This document shows, one piece after another, positions 32,435 to 41,977 of a stretch of 64,000 bases of DNA. The notes under the pieces were generated by a model that was not told where the DNA came from, did not search any database, and saw nothing but the letters and a program-made list of their open reading frames with translations. Where the stretch lies: positions 1-64,000 of the forward strand of contig NZ_JAHHZO010000017.1 in the NCBI RefSeq assembly GCF_018760785.1. Reading direction: 5' to 3'. The DNA comes from Rhizobium sp. CSW-27 (GTDB lineage Bacteria; Pseudomonadota; Alphaproteobacteria; Rhizobiales; Rhizobiaceae). The first letter of the stretch is position 1, and each line of letters starts with the position of its first letter. A program made the translations under genes and the position numbers.

Positions 32435-35400
32435 ATGCAGAGCCGGCGGCAGAAGCGCATCCTCACCATTGCCCCCGCGGTGCCCTTCCTGCGCACCGTG
32501 GCGGCAGCGCTCTGCGACGGCCGTCTGCTCTCCAGCTTTCGCTACGATCCCGAGGATCCGCTCTCGCTGTCCAGGGTGACGATCTATGTCCCGACCCGGC
32601 GCGCTGCCCGCGTGCTGCGTTCCGAATTCGTCGACCTGCTCGGCGGCCGCTCGGCCATTCTGCCGCTCATCCGCCCGCTCGGCGAGACGGATGACGATGC
32701 CGGCTTCTTCGATCTCGTCGCACCGGAAGAGATGGACCTGGCCTTGCCGATCAGCAGCACGGCGCGGCTGCTGGAACTGGGGCGCCTCATTCTCGCCTGG
32801 CGCAACGCCCTGCCACAGGCGATCATCGACGTGCACCGGGATTCGCCGCTCGTCGCGCCCGCCAGCCCCGCCGATGCCATCTGGCTGGCGCGGTCGCTCT
32901 GCGAACTGATCGACGCAATCGAGACGGAAGAGCGCGACTGGGCCGATCTCGAACGGCTGCAGACCGGCGACCATTCGCTCTGGTGGCAGCTGACGGCGGA
33001 ATTCCTCAAGATCGCCAGCGCCTTTTGGCCGGCGCGGCTGGAAGAACTGCGCCGCTCCTCGCCCGCACGCCACAAGGCGGCCATCCTGCATGGCGAGGCA
33101 CGGCGCATGGAGACGGAGCGCCGTGATGGCCCGGTGATCGTGGCGGGCTCCACCGGTTCGGTGCCGGCTGCCGCCAATCTGATTGCCGCAATCGCCAGAC
33201 TGCCGAACGGCGCCGTCGTGCTTCCCGGCCTCGATCAGGAGATGCCCGAGGATCAATGGGCCCTGCTCGGCCGCGGCGCCGACGGACTGCGCCCGGACCC
33301 CGCCAGCCGCAGCCACCCGCAATACGGCCTCTATCGACTGCTGGAAAAACTCACCGTGCCGCGTACGGATGTGGAGGTGCTTGGCGCCCCCGATGAGGAT
33401 ATCGCCTGCCGCTCCCTGCTTCTGTCGCAGGCGCTGGCTCCGGCCGATGCGACCGACCGCTGGAACGACTGGCGTCAGGAGACCTCGCAGGAAACGATCC
33501 GCGCCGCCTTTGCCGATGTCAGCCTGATCGAGGCCGCCAATGAGCGGGAGGAAGCCACCGCGATTGCCATTGCGCTGCGCATGGCACTCGAAGCACCGGG
33601 ACGCGACGGACACTCGCAGGCCGCCCTCATCACGCCAGACCGCGCGCTTGCCCGTCGCGTTGCCGCCGAACTCGCTCGCTTCGGCATCACCGCCGACGAC
33701 ACGGCCGGCACGCCGCTTTCGGCCACGCCGCAGGGCACGCTGCTGACGCTGGTGCTGGAAGCCGTATTGCGACCGGGTGACCCTGTCGCCATCACCGCCC
33801 TCATGAAGCATCCGCTCGCCCGCTTCGGGCTTGCACCTGCCGAAGGGCGTCCGGCTTCGGAGGCGCTGGAGCTTCTGGCGCTGCGCGGCGGCACCGGCGA
33901 GCCGGACCTGGCCGGCCTGGAGCCGCTGCTGGAGAAGCGGCTCGCCGAACAGCAAGAGGATCGCCATCCGCCCCAGTGGCGCCAGTCGCTGCCGCCGGAT
34001 GCGCCCGATCAGGCACGCGCGCTGGCAAGGCGGATCGCCGCCGCCGTCGAGCCGCTGACGGAGGTACTTGTCGCCCGTCGGGCCGACGGACGCCCGATGA
34101 CCGCGCGGCTGACCCTGTCCGACTGGGCCAACCGCACCGGCCGCGTGCTGGAGGCCGTCGGCCTGGATGCGGAACAGGGCCTGCGGCCGCTCTGGACCGG
34201 AGAAGCCGGCGAACGGCTGGCCGGGCTTCTCGGCGAGATCATCGAGACCGATGGCCAGATCGAGGCGGACGGCCCGCAATGGATCGACATCATGGCCGCC
34301 CTGATGGCCAGCGAAGCGGTCAAGCCCCGCCAGCTCAGCCATCCGCGCGTCTTCATCTTCGGCACGCTGGAAGCCCGCCTGCAAAACGTCGACACCCTTG
34401 TGCTGGGCGGCATGAACGAAGGTTCCTGGCCGGGGCAATCCGTGCAGAACCCCTTCCTGTCGCGCAGCATGAAAACCGACATGGGCCTTGAACCGCCAGA
34501 ACGGCGGATCGGCCAGTTGGCGCATGATTTCCAGATGGCGAACGGCACGCGCCACATCATCTATTCCCGCGCGCTGCGCCAGGGAGGCGCGCCCACCGTC
34601 GCCTCCCGCTGGCTGCAACGCCTGCTGGCGCTCGGCGGCGAGCAGCTGGCACGCGATCTGCGGGCGCGCGGCGAGGATTATCGCCGCTGGGCCCGGATGA
34701 TCGATACACCGCAGCCCGAGGAACGGCAGCCGCTTGCCCGCCGCCCAGCGCCGACGCCGCCGGCAGATCGCCAGCCGCTCAGCTATTCCTTCAGCGAGGT
34801 CGGGCGGCTTCGCCGCGACCCCTATTCCATCTATGCAAGGCGCATCCTCCGGCTTGATCCGCTCGAAGCCTTCAACGAGGATCCGGGCGCTGCCCACCGC
34901 GGCACCCTCTATCACCGCATCATCGAGCGCTATACGCGCGTCGCCCCGGCGCCGGGCTCGCCCCATGCGCTTGAGGTGATGCAGCGCCTGATTGCCGAGG
35001 AATTCGACCGCGAGGCGCTGCCGCCGCATATCGATCAGGTGTGGCGGCCGCGCTTCCGCGAGGTGGCCCGTGCCTTCCTGCGCTGGGAAGAGGCCCGCGC
35101 GCCGGACATCCGCCGCACCTATACAGAACTTCCGGCCGGCTATGAACTGGCGGAAGCCGGCATCAGGCTGACCGGCATTGCCGACCGGATCGACATCAGG
35201 CGCTCTGGCGATGCCGACATCATTGACTACAAGACCGGCCTCAACCCGTCGCCCGCCCAGGCAAGAGCCCTGCTCGATCCGCAGCTGGCGCTCGAGGCAG
35301 CAGCCCTGCAGGCCGGGGCCTTCAAGGCGATCGGCGTGCAGCGGCCGGACAATCTTCTTTATGTGCGGCTGCGCCCGGGCGAGCGTTTCACGTGGGACAA

Positions 35401-35641
35401 GGTGAACAACGAGGGCGCGCGCGCCACCGCCACCACCCAGCCCAAATCGGCACTGGAACTGGCGCAGGACGCAATCAGCCAGCTGACGGGCTTCGTGACG
35501 CGGCTCCGGGACAATCGCGTCGGCTTCGCCTCCCGGCTCGTCCCGATGATGCAGAACGATTTCGGCGGCGACTACGATCATCTGGCCCGCGTGGCGGAGT
35601 GGTCGACGGCGGATGCGGAGGATAGTGACGGCGATGAGTGA
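32435..35641 (+). CDS. addB: Double-strand break repair protein AddB
   Basis: The 1068-residue protein is the alphaproteobacterial AddB, the helicase-like/nuclease partner of AddA. The N-terminal region is helicase-like (VTIYVPTRRAARVLRSEF near residues 48-65). A C-terminal PD-(D/E)XK nuclease is marked by ADIIDYKTG near residue 926. The enzyme processes DNA ends for homologous recombination as the RecBCD equivalent. The stop overlaps the addA start by 8 nt. Confidence 0.95.
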   Translation: MQSRRQKRILTIAPAVPFLRTVAAALCDGRLLSSFRYDPEDPLSLSRVTIYVPTRRAARVLRSEFVDLLGGRSAILPLIRPLGETDDDAGFFDLVAPEEMDLALPISSTARLLELGRLILAWRNALPQAIIDVHRDSPLVAPASPADAIWLARSLCELIDAIETEERDWADLERLQTGDHSLWWQLTAEFLKIASAFWPARLEELRRSSPARHKAAILHGEARRMETERRDGPVIVAGSTGSVPAAANLIAAIARLPNGAVVLPGLDQEMPEDQWALLGRGADGLRPDPASRSHPQYGLYRLLEKLTVPRTDVEVLGAPDEDIACRSLLLSQALAPADATDRWNDWRQETSQETIRAAFADVSLIEAANEREEATAIAIALRMALEAPGRDGHSQAALITPDRALARRVAAELARFGITADDTAGTPLSATPQGTLLTLVLEAVLRPGDPVAITALMKHPLARFGLAPAEGRPASEALELLALRGGTGEPDLAGLEPLLEKRLAEQQEDRHPPQWRQSLPPDAPDQARALARRIAAAVEPLTEVLVARRADGRPMTARLTLSDWANRTGRVLEAVGLDAEQGLRPLWTGEAGERLAGLLGEIIETDGQIEADGPQWIDIMAALMASEAVKPRQLSHPRVFIFGTLEARLQNVDTLVLGGMNEGSWPGQSVQNPFLSRSMKTDMGLEPPERRIGQLAHDFQMANGTRHIIYSRALRQGGAPTVASRWLQRLLALGGEQLARDLRARGEDYRRWARMIDTPQPEERQPLARRPAPTPPADRQPLSYSFSEVGRLRRDPYSIYARRILRLDPLEAFNEDPGAAHRGTLYHRIIERYTRVAPAPGSPHALEVMQRLIAEEFDREALPPHIDQVWRPRFREVARAFLRWEEARAPDIRRTYTELPAGYELAEAGIRLTGIADRIDIRRSGDADIIDYKTGLNPSPAQARALLDPQLALEAAALQAGAFKAIGVQRPDNLLYVRLRPGERFTWDKVNNEGARATATTQPKSALELAQDAISQLTGFVTRLRDNRVGFASRLVPMMQNDFGGDYDHLARVAEWSTADAEDSDGDE

Positions 35642-38600
35642 GACAGGACTGGAGACGCTGGGCGAGGATCCCCGCCGCTGGCTGGACTGGACGGCCGGTC
35701 AGCAGGCGCGCGCCTCCGATCCGCAAAGTTCCGCCTGGGTGTCGGCCAATGCCGGCTCCGGCAAGACGCATGTGCTGACCCAGCGTGTCATCCGGCTGCT
35801 GCTTTCCGGCTGCCGCCCCTCGGCCATTCTCTGCCTGACCTATACCAAGGCCGCCGCCTCCGAAATGTCGAACCGAGTCTTCCAGCGGCTGGCGGAATGG
35901 GCCGTGCTGCCGGATGCGCAGCTCAGGGACAGAATCGCCGGCATCGAGGGCCATGAGCCGGATTCGTTTAAGCTTGCCGATGCACGCCGCCTGTTCGCGA
36001 AGGCGCTGGAGACGCCGGGCGGCCTGAAGATCCAGACCATCCACGCCTTCTGCGAGGCTTTGCTGCACCAGTTTCCGCTGGAAGCGAATGTCGCCGGCCA
36101 TTTCTCCGTGCTGGACGATGTCTCCGCCTCCGCCCTGCTGGCCGAAGCGCGCCGCTCGCTGCTGACGGCGACCGCGATGGAAGAGGATGCGGACCTCGCC
36201 GAGGCCTTTGCCCATGTGCTGGATCTCGGCGACGAATCCGGTCTGGAAGCCCTGCTCTCGGATATCGTCGCCAATCGCGCCGCCATCGGCCACTTTCTGG
36301 ACGCGGCTTCGGAACAGGGCGGGCGGGATGCGGTGCTGCGCCGCGCCTATGGCCTGGCACCGGATGAAACCATCGAGACGGCGCTTTCCGCCTACTGGCC
36401 ATTGCCCGGCCTCGTCGCCGGACGGCTGACCAGCTATCTGGAGCTTGCCGAGGCCAAGGGCGGCGCCAAGGCGGGCGAGGCAGCCATCACCCTGAAGCGG
36501 GCCATCGCGGAAACGGACCCGGCCGAGCGCGCCCGCCTGCTCGATCAGGTCTTCCTGACACAGGCCGGCAAGCCGAAGGCGGATTCCTCGCTGGTGGCCA
36601 AAGCGATGCTGACGGCCGCCCCGGACCTGGCCGAAGCCATAGCCGAGGCGCGCGACCATGTGGCGACCTGCCGCGACCGGCTGAAGGTGGTGCGGATGTT
36701 TGCCGCCACCCGCGCCGCCCTGACACTTGCCGAACGGCTCAGCGAGGATTACGAAGAGCTGAAGCGCCGCCGCAGCCTGCTCGACTTCGAGGACCTGATC
36801 AACCGCACCGCCGATCTGCTGACCCGCGATGGCGTGGGTGCCTGGGTGCATTACAAGCTGGATCAGGGCATAGACCACATTCTGGTCGACGAAGCGCAGG
36901 ATACCAGTCCGATCCAGTGGACCGTGATCCAGTCCCTGGCGGAAGACTTCTTCAGCGGCCGCAGCGCGCGCGAAACCCGCCGCACCCTGTTTGCGGTCGG
37001 CGACGAAAAGCAGTCGATCTATTCCTTCCAGGGCGCCCGCCCGGAGCGTTTTGCCGAGGAGCGCAGCGCCACGGAACGGCGGGTCGCCGAAAGCGGCCTG
37101 CGCTTCCATGCCGTGCGGCTGCCCCTCTCCTTCCGCTCGACGGCCGATGTGCTGAGCGCCGTCGACCAGGTCTTTTCGCTGGAGGAAAATGCAAGGGGCC
37201 TGAGCGCCATCGGCGATCCGGTCATTCACCGCTCCAACCGCATCGGCCATGCCGGGGCCGTCGATCTGTGGGAGACCGTGGCGCCTGAGGTGAGCGACAT
37301 GGAGGAGGACTGGACGGCGCCCTTCGATGCGACACCGGACCGCGCGCCCTCCGCCATTCTCGCGGCCCGCATCGCCCACCGGATCGGTGAACTGGTCGGC
37401 CGCGAGACGGTCATCGAGAAGGGCAAGGAGCGGCTGATCCGCCCCGGCGACATTCTGGTGCTGGTGCGCAAGCGCGATGCCTTCGTCAATGCACTGACCC
37501 GGGCGCTGAAGCGGCGCGGCGATATTCCGGTCGCCGGTGCCGACCGCCTGCGGCTGGCAAGCCATATCGCGGTGCAGGACCTGATGGCGCTTTCGCGTTT
37601 CCTGCTGCAGCCGCAGGACGATCTGTCGCTCGCCGCCGCACTGAAAAGTCCGCTCTTCGACCTTGATGAGGACGATCTCTTCCGCATCGCCGCTCTCCGC
37701 CCGGATTCAACCGCCGCCTGGCAGCAGCTCTGCGCGCTGGCCGATGCCGGTGAGGCGCGGCTTGCTGCGGTCCGCGATCGGCTGGAACATCTGCGCGGCC
37801 TGGCGGGTCGGCTCAGCGTGCATGATTTCTTTGCCCGTCTGCTGGGAGCCGAGGGCGGGCGCAAGCGCTTCCTGGCGCGGCTCGGCAGCGAGGCTGGCGA
37901 TGTTCTGGACGAATTCTTGAGCCTTGCGCTCGATCATGAGGACAAGACCCTGCCCGGCCTGCAGAGCTTCATTTCGACGCTGGAGCTGGAATCGCCGGAG
38001 ATCAAGCGCGAGCAGGACAGTGGCCGCGACGAGGTGCGCATCATGACGGTGCACGCGTCAAAGGGACTGGAGGCGCCGGTCGTCTTCCTGGTCGACAGCG
38101 GATCGAAGGCCTTCATCTCCAGCCACGTGCCGAAGTTCCGCTTCCTGGCGCCGGGCCATGCGCGGATGCCGGCCTGGGTGCCGGGCAAGACGCTGGCCAA
38201 TGCGCTGAGCGCGGCCGACGAGGACCGGCTGAAGCAGTCGGCGGAGGAGGAATATCGCCGCCTTCTCTATGTCGGCATGACGCGCGCCGCCGATCGGCTG
38301 ATCCTGTGCGGCTATCGGGGCAAGAAGGAGAATGACGAAAGCTGGCTTGCCATGGTGGAGCGGGCGCTGAGCGCCGATACCGCCCATTGCGAGCCGGCGC
38401 GTTTTTCGGGCCCCGATGGCGAATGGGGCGGCTATCGCTGGCGCATGGTCTCCGGTCCACAACGGACGCTGGAGCGGGAGGAAGAGGCACCGGAAACCGC
38501 GCACCATGCCGAAGACAGGCTGCCGCAGGCGCTGTTTCAACCGCTGCCGCCCCTGCCGCCCCTGCCCCGTCCGCTCAGCCCCTCGGGTGCCGGCGTCATG

Positions 38601-39191
38601 ATCGAGGAAGAGGATGGCGACGCCCCCTTCGTCTCGCCGCTCTTCGGTGAAAAACCCGCTGCCAACAGGGCCCTTCAGAAGGGCCGCCTGACGCACCGCA
38701 TGCTGCAGATGCTGCCCGCCTTGCCACGGGCGGAACAGGAGGCGGCCGCCCGGCGCTATCTTTCCCGCACCGCCGGCTTCTGGCCGGCCGCGGAGCGCGA
38801 GGCGCTTCTCGCCTCCATCCTCGGCGTGCTTTCGCATCCCGACCTGCAGTCGGTGTGGACGCCGGGCGCGCAGGCGGAAGTCTCGATCATGGGCCGGTTG
38901 TCGCTCAACGGACGCGACCATGCCGTCTCCGGCCGCATCGACCGGATGAGCATCGATCCTGACGGCACCGTGACGATCCTCGACTACAAGACGAACCGCT
39001 TCACGCCGCAGACGGCGGAGGCAGCGCCGCTCTCGCATCGCGCCCAGATGGCGATCTATCGCGAGATGCTGCGGCCGCTCTATCCGGGCCGCGCCATCCG
39101 CTGCGTGCTGGTCTATACCGAAACGGCGCGGGTGCTCGTGCTGCCGGATCAGGTGCTGGCGGGCTCCCTTGCCGAACTCAATACAAAGTGA
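35634..39191 (+). CDS. addA: Double-strand break repair helicase AddA
   Basis: The 1185-residue UvrD-type helicase-nuclease has Walker A NAGSGKTHVLTQR near residue 37, Walker B LVDEAQDTSP near 418, and RLLYVGMTRAADRL in the second motor domain. A C-terminal nuclease motif reads TILDYKTNRF near 1115. It forms the AddAB end-resection complex with AddB. The frame is open from 35613 but ATG 35634 (MSETGLETLG) is chosen. The stop codon lies in the first copy of a 19-bp tandem repeat. Confidence 0.96.
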   Translation: MSETGLETLGEDPRRWLDWTAGQQARASDPQSSAWVSANAGSGKTHVLTQRVIRLLLSGCRPSAILCLTYTKAAASEMSNRVFQRLAEWAVLPDAQLRDRIAGIEGHEPDSFKLADARRLFAKALETPGGLKIQTIHAFCEALLHQFPLEANVAGHFSVLDDVSASALLAEARRSLLTATAMEEDADLAEAFAHVLDLGDESGLEALLSDIVANRAAIGHFLDAASEQGGRDAVLRRAYGLAPDETIETALSAYWPLPGLVAGRLTSYLELAEAKGGAKAGEAAITLKRAIAETDPAERARLLDQVFLTQAGKPKADSSLVAKAMLTAAPDLAEAIAEARDHVATCRDRLKVVRMFAATRAALTLAERLSEDYEELKRRRSLLDFEDLINRTADLLTRDGVGAWVHYKLDQGIDHILVDEAQDTSPIQWTVIQSLAEDFFSGRSARETRRTLFAVGDEKQSIYSFQGARPERFAEERSATERRVAESGLRFHAVRLPLSFRSTADVLSAVDQVFSLEENARGLSAIGDPVIHRSNRIGHAGAVDLWETVAPEVSDMEEDWTAPFDATPDRAPSAILAARIAHRIGELVGRETVIEKGKERLIRPGDILVLVRKRDAFVNALTRALKRRGDIPVAGADRLRLASHIAVQDLMALSRFLLQPQDDLSLAAALKSPLFDLDEDDLFRIAALRPDSTAAWQQLCALADAGEARLAAVRDRLEHLRGLAGRLSVHDFFARLLGAEGGRKRFLARLGSEAGDVLDEFLSLALDHEDKTLPGLQSFISTLELESPEIKREQDSGRDEVRIMTVHASKGLEAPVVFLVDSGSKAFISSHVPKFRFLAPGHARMPAWVPGKTLANALSAADEDRLKQSAEEEYRRLLYVGMTRAADRLILCGYRGKKENDESWLAMVERALSADTAHCEPARFSGPDGEWGGYRWRMVSGPQRTLEREEEAPETAHHAEDRLPQALFQPLPPLPPLPRPLSPSGAGVMIEEEDGDAPFVSPLFGEKPAANRALQKGRLTHRMLQMLPALPRAEQEAAARRYLSRTAGFWPAAEREALLASILGVLSHPDLQSVWTPGAQAEVSIMGRLSLNGRDHAVSGRIDRMSIDPDGTVTILDYKTNRFTPQTAEAAPLSHRAQMAIYREMLRPLYPGRAIRCVLVYTETARVLVLPDQVLAGSLAELNTK

Positions 39192-39220
39192 GATAGGCAG
39201 GACAAAGTGAGATAGGCAGG
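39183..39220 (+). repeat. Perfect 19-bp tandem duplication at the end of addA
   Basis: ACAAAGTGAGATAGGCAGG occurs at 39183-39201 and again, identically and directly adjoining, at 39202-39220. The first copy contains the addA stop codon (39189-39191). The repeat looks like a recent replication-slippage duplication in the addA-trxA gap. Confidence 0.9.
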
Positions 39221-39281
39221 ATTGAATTTCGCGCCTGCGCGCATCACATCTGTGACAACACCCCCATTGAAGGAGAGCCCG

Positions 39282-39602
39282 ATGGCTACCGTGAAAGTCG
39301 ACAACGCCAACTTCGCATCCGAAGTTCTGGAGGCGTCCGAACCCGTCGTTGTGGATTTCTGGGCCGAATGGTGCGGTCCCTGCAAGATGATCGCTCCGAG
39401 CCTCGAAGAAATCGCCACCGAACTCGCCGGCAAGGTAAAGATCGCCAAGCTGAACATCGACGAGAATCCGGAACTCGCGGCCAAGTTCGGCGTGCGCTCC
39501 ATTCCGACTCTCGCCGTGTTCAAGGGCGGCGAAGTGGCCGATATCAAGGTTGGCGCCGCGCCGAAGTCGGCCCTGTCCAACTGGATTTCCAACAACGCCT
39601 GA
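39282..39602 (+). CDS. trxA: Thioredoxin
   Basis: The 106-residue thioredoxin 1 has the active site WCGPC (residues 30-34), the cis-proline loop SIPTL and typical length. It is a general protein-disulfide reductant in the cytoplasm. ATG 39282 follows AAGGAGA; a longer frame from 39222 is rejected. It lies 90 nt past addA and is followed by a strong shared terminator, closing the run that began at divL. Confidence 0.97.
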   Translation: MATVKVDNANFASEVLEASEPVVVDFWAEWCGPCKMIAPSLEEIATELAGKVKIAKLNIDENPELAAKFGVRSIPTLAVFKGGEVADIKVGAAPKSALSNWISNNA

Positions 39603-39629
39603 TCGGCGGATGATCGAGACCAGAACAGC

Positions 39630-39657
39630 AAAAAGCCCGGTTCGCGCCGGGCTTTTT
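39630..39657. terminator. Bidirectional terminator between trxA and folC
   Basis: AAAAAGCCCGG (39630-39640), loop TTCGCG, and CCGGGCTTTTT (39647-39657). The stem is flanked by A-run and T-run, so it can terminate trxA on the plus strand and folC on the minus strand. Confidence 0.93.
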
Positions 39658-39680
39658 CGTGTCTGGACGGTGAAGGCCGA

Positions 39681-41024
39681 TCAGGTCGGAGGCGTGCCGT
39701 TGTCGGCAAGCACATTGCCGGCCAGATAGAGCGAGCCGCCGATCAGGATGCGCGGCGGCGCAACTCCCGGCAGCTGCCGGGCGGCAATTTCCGTCAGCGC
39801 CTCGGCAACCGTCGAATGCGGCTCTGCCACCAGACCCGCATCATAGGCGGCATTGGCGAGAACCACCGGATCGAGACCTGCATCGCTGCCACGAATCGGC
39901 ACCGTGAAGACGCATTCGGCAATATCGGCAAAGGCACGGAAATAGCCGATCGGGTCCTTGGTGTTCAGCATGCCGGTCACGAGGTAAAGCGGCCGCGGCT
40001 GCTTTTCCTCGAAGGCGGCCATGGCTTCGGCGATAACCTCGCCGGCGCCTGGATTGTGGCCGCCATCCACCCAGATTTCCGCACCTTGCGGAGCGAGCGG
40101 GATCAGCGCGCCTTCAGTCAGCCGCTGCAGGCGGCCCGGCCACTCGACGCCGGTCATCGCCTGTTCCATCATGGCGTCGGTCACCTCGAAGCCAGCCGCC
40201 CGCACCGCGCGGATGGCCGCTGCGGCATTGGCCAACTGGTGGCGACCCGGAAGACGCGGCAGCGGAAGGTCGGCAAGGCCGAATTCATCCTGATAGATCA
40301 TCCGGCCGAATTCCTCGTGCGCGGAAAAATCCTGGCCATAGACAGCCACCGGGCAGCCAAGTCGGTCGGCAGTGGAGACCAGAACCTCCTCCGCCGCATC
40401 GAATTCCTGATGCCCGATGACGACAGGACAGCCCTTCTTCATGATGCCGGCTTTCTCGGCCGCAATCAGCTCCACCCGGTCGCCAAGATAGGCCTGGTGG
40501 TCGAAGGAGATCGGCATGATGACCGAAACGGCTGGGCGATCCACCACATTGGTGCAGTCGAGCCGCCCACCCATGCCGACCTCGATCACAACTGCATCGG
40601 CCGGGATTTCCGAAAACAGCAGAAAACTGGCGGCGGTCAGGATCTCGAAGACGGTAATGGCCTGACCGGCATTGGCTTTCGCCACGCGGCGCAACGCATC
40701 GGCCAGCAGTGCATCCTCCACCAGCGCGCCCGGCCGGCCACGCTGGCCGATGCGGTAACGCTCATGCCAGTTGACCAGATGCGGCGAGGTGTGGACATGC
40801 ACGGCATGGCCCCCGGCCTCCAGAAGCGCGCGGCTGAAGGCCGAGACGGAACCCTTGCCGTTGGTGCCGGCCACATGGATCATCGGCGGCAGGCGGTCCT
40901 GCGGATTGCCGAGGACCTCCAGCAGGCGACGCATGCGGCCGAGCGTCATGTCGAACCCCTTGGGGTGCAGCGTCATCAGCTCGTTGATGACCTGTTCCGC
41001 CTCGCTCTGGGCAACGTCGTTCAT
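39681..41024 (-). CDS. folC: Bifunctional folylpolyglutamate/dihydrofolate synthase
   Basis: The 447-residue Mur-ligase-family protein has the P-loop HVAGTNGKGSVSAFS, the FDHQAYLGD segment, and the C-terminal VDGGHNPGAG. It adds glutamate to dihydropteroate and to folates. ATG 41024 (MNDVAQSEAEQ) is preferred; a further ATG at 41048 lies almost on the accD stop and has a poorer ribosome site. It is the last gene of trpF-trpB-trpA-accD-folC. Confidence 0.95.
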   Translation of the reverse strand: MNDVAQSEAEQVINELMTLHPKGFDMTLGRMRRLLEVLGNPQDRLPPMIHVAGTNGKGSVSAFSRALLEAGGHAVHVHTSPHLVNWHERYRIGQRGRPGALVEDALLADALRRVAKANAGQAITVFEILTAASFLLFSEIPADAVVIEVGMGGRLDCTNVVDRPAVSVIMPISFDHQAYLGDRVELIAAEKAGIMKKGCPVVIGHQEFDAAEEVLVSTADRLGCPVAVYGQDFSAHEEFGRMIYQDEFGLADLPLPRLPGRHQLANAAAAIRAVRAAGFEVTDAMMEQAMTGVEWPGRLQRLTEGALIPLAPQGAEIWVDGGHNPGAGEVIAEAMAAFEEKQPRPLYLVTGMLNTKDPIGYFRAFADIAECVFTVPIRGSDAGLDPVVLANAAYDAGLVAEPHSTVAEALTEIAARQLPGVAPPRILIGGSLYLAGNVLADNGTPPT

Positions 41025-41053
41025 GGAAGTCCCCGAGGCTCCTGTCATGGGGG

Positions 41054-41938
41054 TCAGGCCGTCAGCGCCAGCGGCTGATCGGCATTGGCCGGCTGTTTCA
41101 GCATGATCTTCAGCAGGGTGGCGAGCGTCTGGGCGATGTCATGACGCTTCACCACCATGTCGACCATGCCATGTTCCAGAAGATATTCCGAGGTCTGGAA
41201 GCCTTCCGGCAGCTTTTCGCGCAGCGTCTGCTCGATGACACGCTTGCCGGCAAAGCCGATTTCGGCGCCCGGCTCGGCGATATGGACATCGCCCAGCATG
41301 GCATAGGAGGCCGTCACGCCGCCGGTGGTCGGATTGGTCAGCACGACGATGTAGGGAAGTCCCTCTTCCTTCAGCATGTCGATGGCAACCGTGGTGCGCG
41401 GCAGCTGCATGAGGGAGAGAATGCCCTCCTGCATGCGGGCGCCACCGGAGGCCGGGAAGATCACCAGCGGGCAGCGTTCGGCCAGCGCCCGCTCGGCGGC
41501 CTTGACGATCGCCTCGCCGGCCGCCATGCCGAGCGAACCGCCGATAAAGTTGAATTCGTGCACCACTGCCACCAGCTTGACGCCCTTGACCTGGCCGAGA
41601 CCGGCAAGGATCGTGTCTTCCTGCTCGGTCTTGGTGCGGCTGTCCTTCAGGCGGTCTGCGTATTTTTTGGAATCGCGGAACTTCAGCGGGTCCTGCGCCA
41701 CCTTCGGCTGCGGCAGGTTTTCATAGACGCCGCCATCAAACAGGTCGGCAAGGCGGGCCTTGGCCGGCATCTTCATGTGGAAGCCGGAGGCGGGAATGAC
41801 CCACTTGTTTTCTTCAAGATCCTTGTGGAAGACCATTTCGCCCGTTTCCGGGCACTTGATCCAGAGATTTTCCGGCACTTCCCGGCGGCCGAGCATCGAA
41901 TTGATCTTCGGGCGCACATAGTTGGTGATCCAGTTCAT
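41054..41938 (-). CDS. accD: Acetyl-CoA carboxylase carboxyltransferase subunit beta
   Basis: The 294-residue AccD has the carboxyltransferase crotonase-like core (SGGARMQEG, TNPTTGGVTASYAMLGD, GFAGKRVI). The N-terminal region aligning with the zinc ribbon reads WIKCPETGEMVFHKDLEEN then WVIPASGFHMKM, so only one of the four usual zinc cysteines remains. The carboxyltransferase role is not in doubt; the ribbon presumably folds without zinc in this lineage. It lies between trpA and folC, as in other rhizobia. Confidence 0.96.
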   Translation of the reverse strand: MNWITNYVRPKINSMLGRREVPENLWIKCPETGEMVFHKDLEENKWVIPASGFHMKMPAKARLADLFDGGVYENLPQPKVAQDPLKFRDSKKYADRLKDSRTKTEQEDTILAGLGQVKGVKLVAVVHEFNFIGGSLGMAAGEAIVKAAERALAERCPLVIFPASGGARMQEGILSLMQLPRTTVAIDMLKEEGLPYIVVLTNPTTGGVTASYAMLGDVHIAEPGAEIGFAGKRVIEQTLREKLPEGFQTSEYLLEHGMVDMVVKRHDIAQTLATLLKIMLKQPANADQPLALTA

Positions 41939-41977
41939 GGATGAAACTCCTGATTGACCGTCGTCAATGTGAAAACT

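Noticed and set aside
35386..35401. Sixth parS-like site in addB (CGTTTCACGTGGGACA)
   Set aside because: It matches at 13 of 16 positions, lacks the GANTC arm and lies in coding sequence; chance is the simpler explanation.
32300..35581. 1093-codon open frame antisense to addB
   Set aside because: It lies entirely opposite a well-supported AddB gene with family motifs. Long antisense frames are common in GC-rich genomes because stops are rare in the matching phase; its composition is low-complexity and no family motif is visible.
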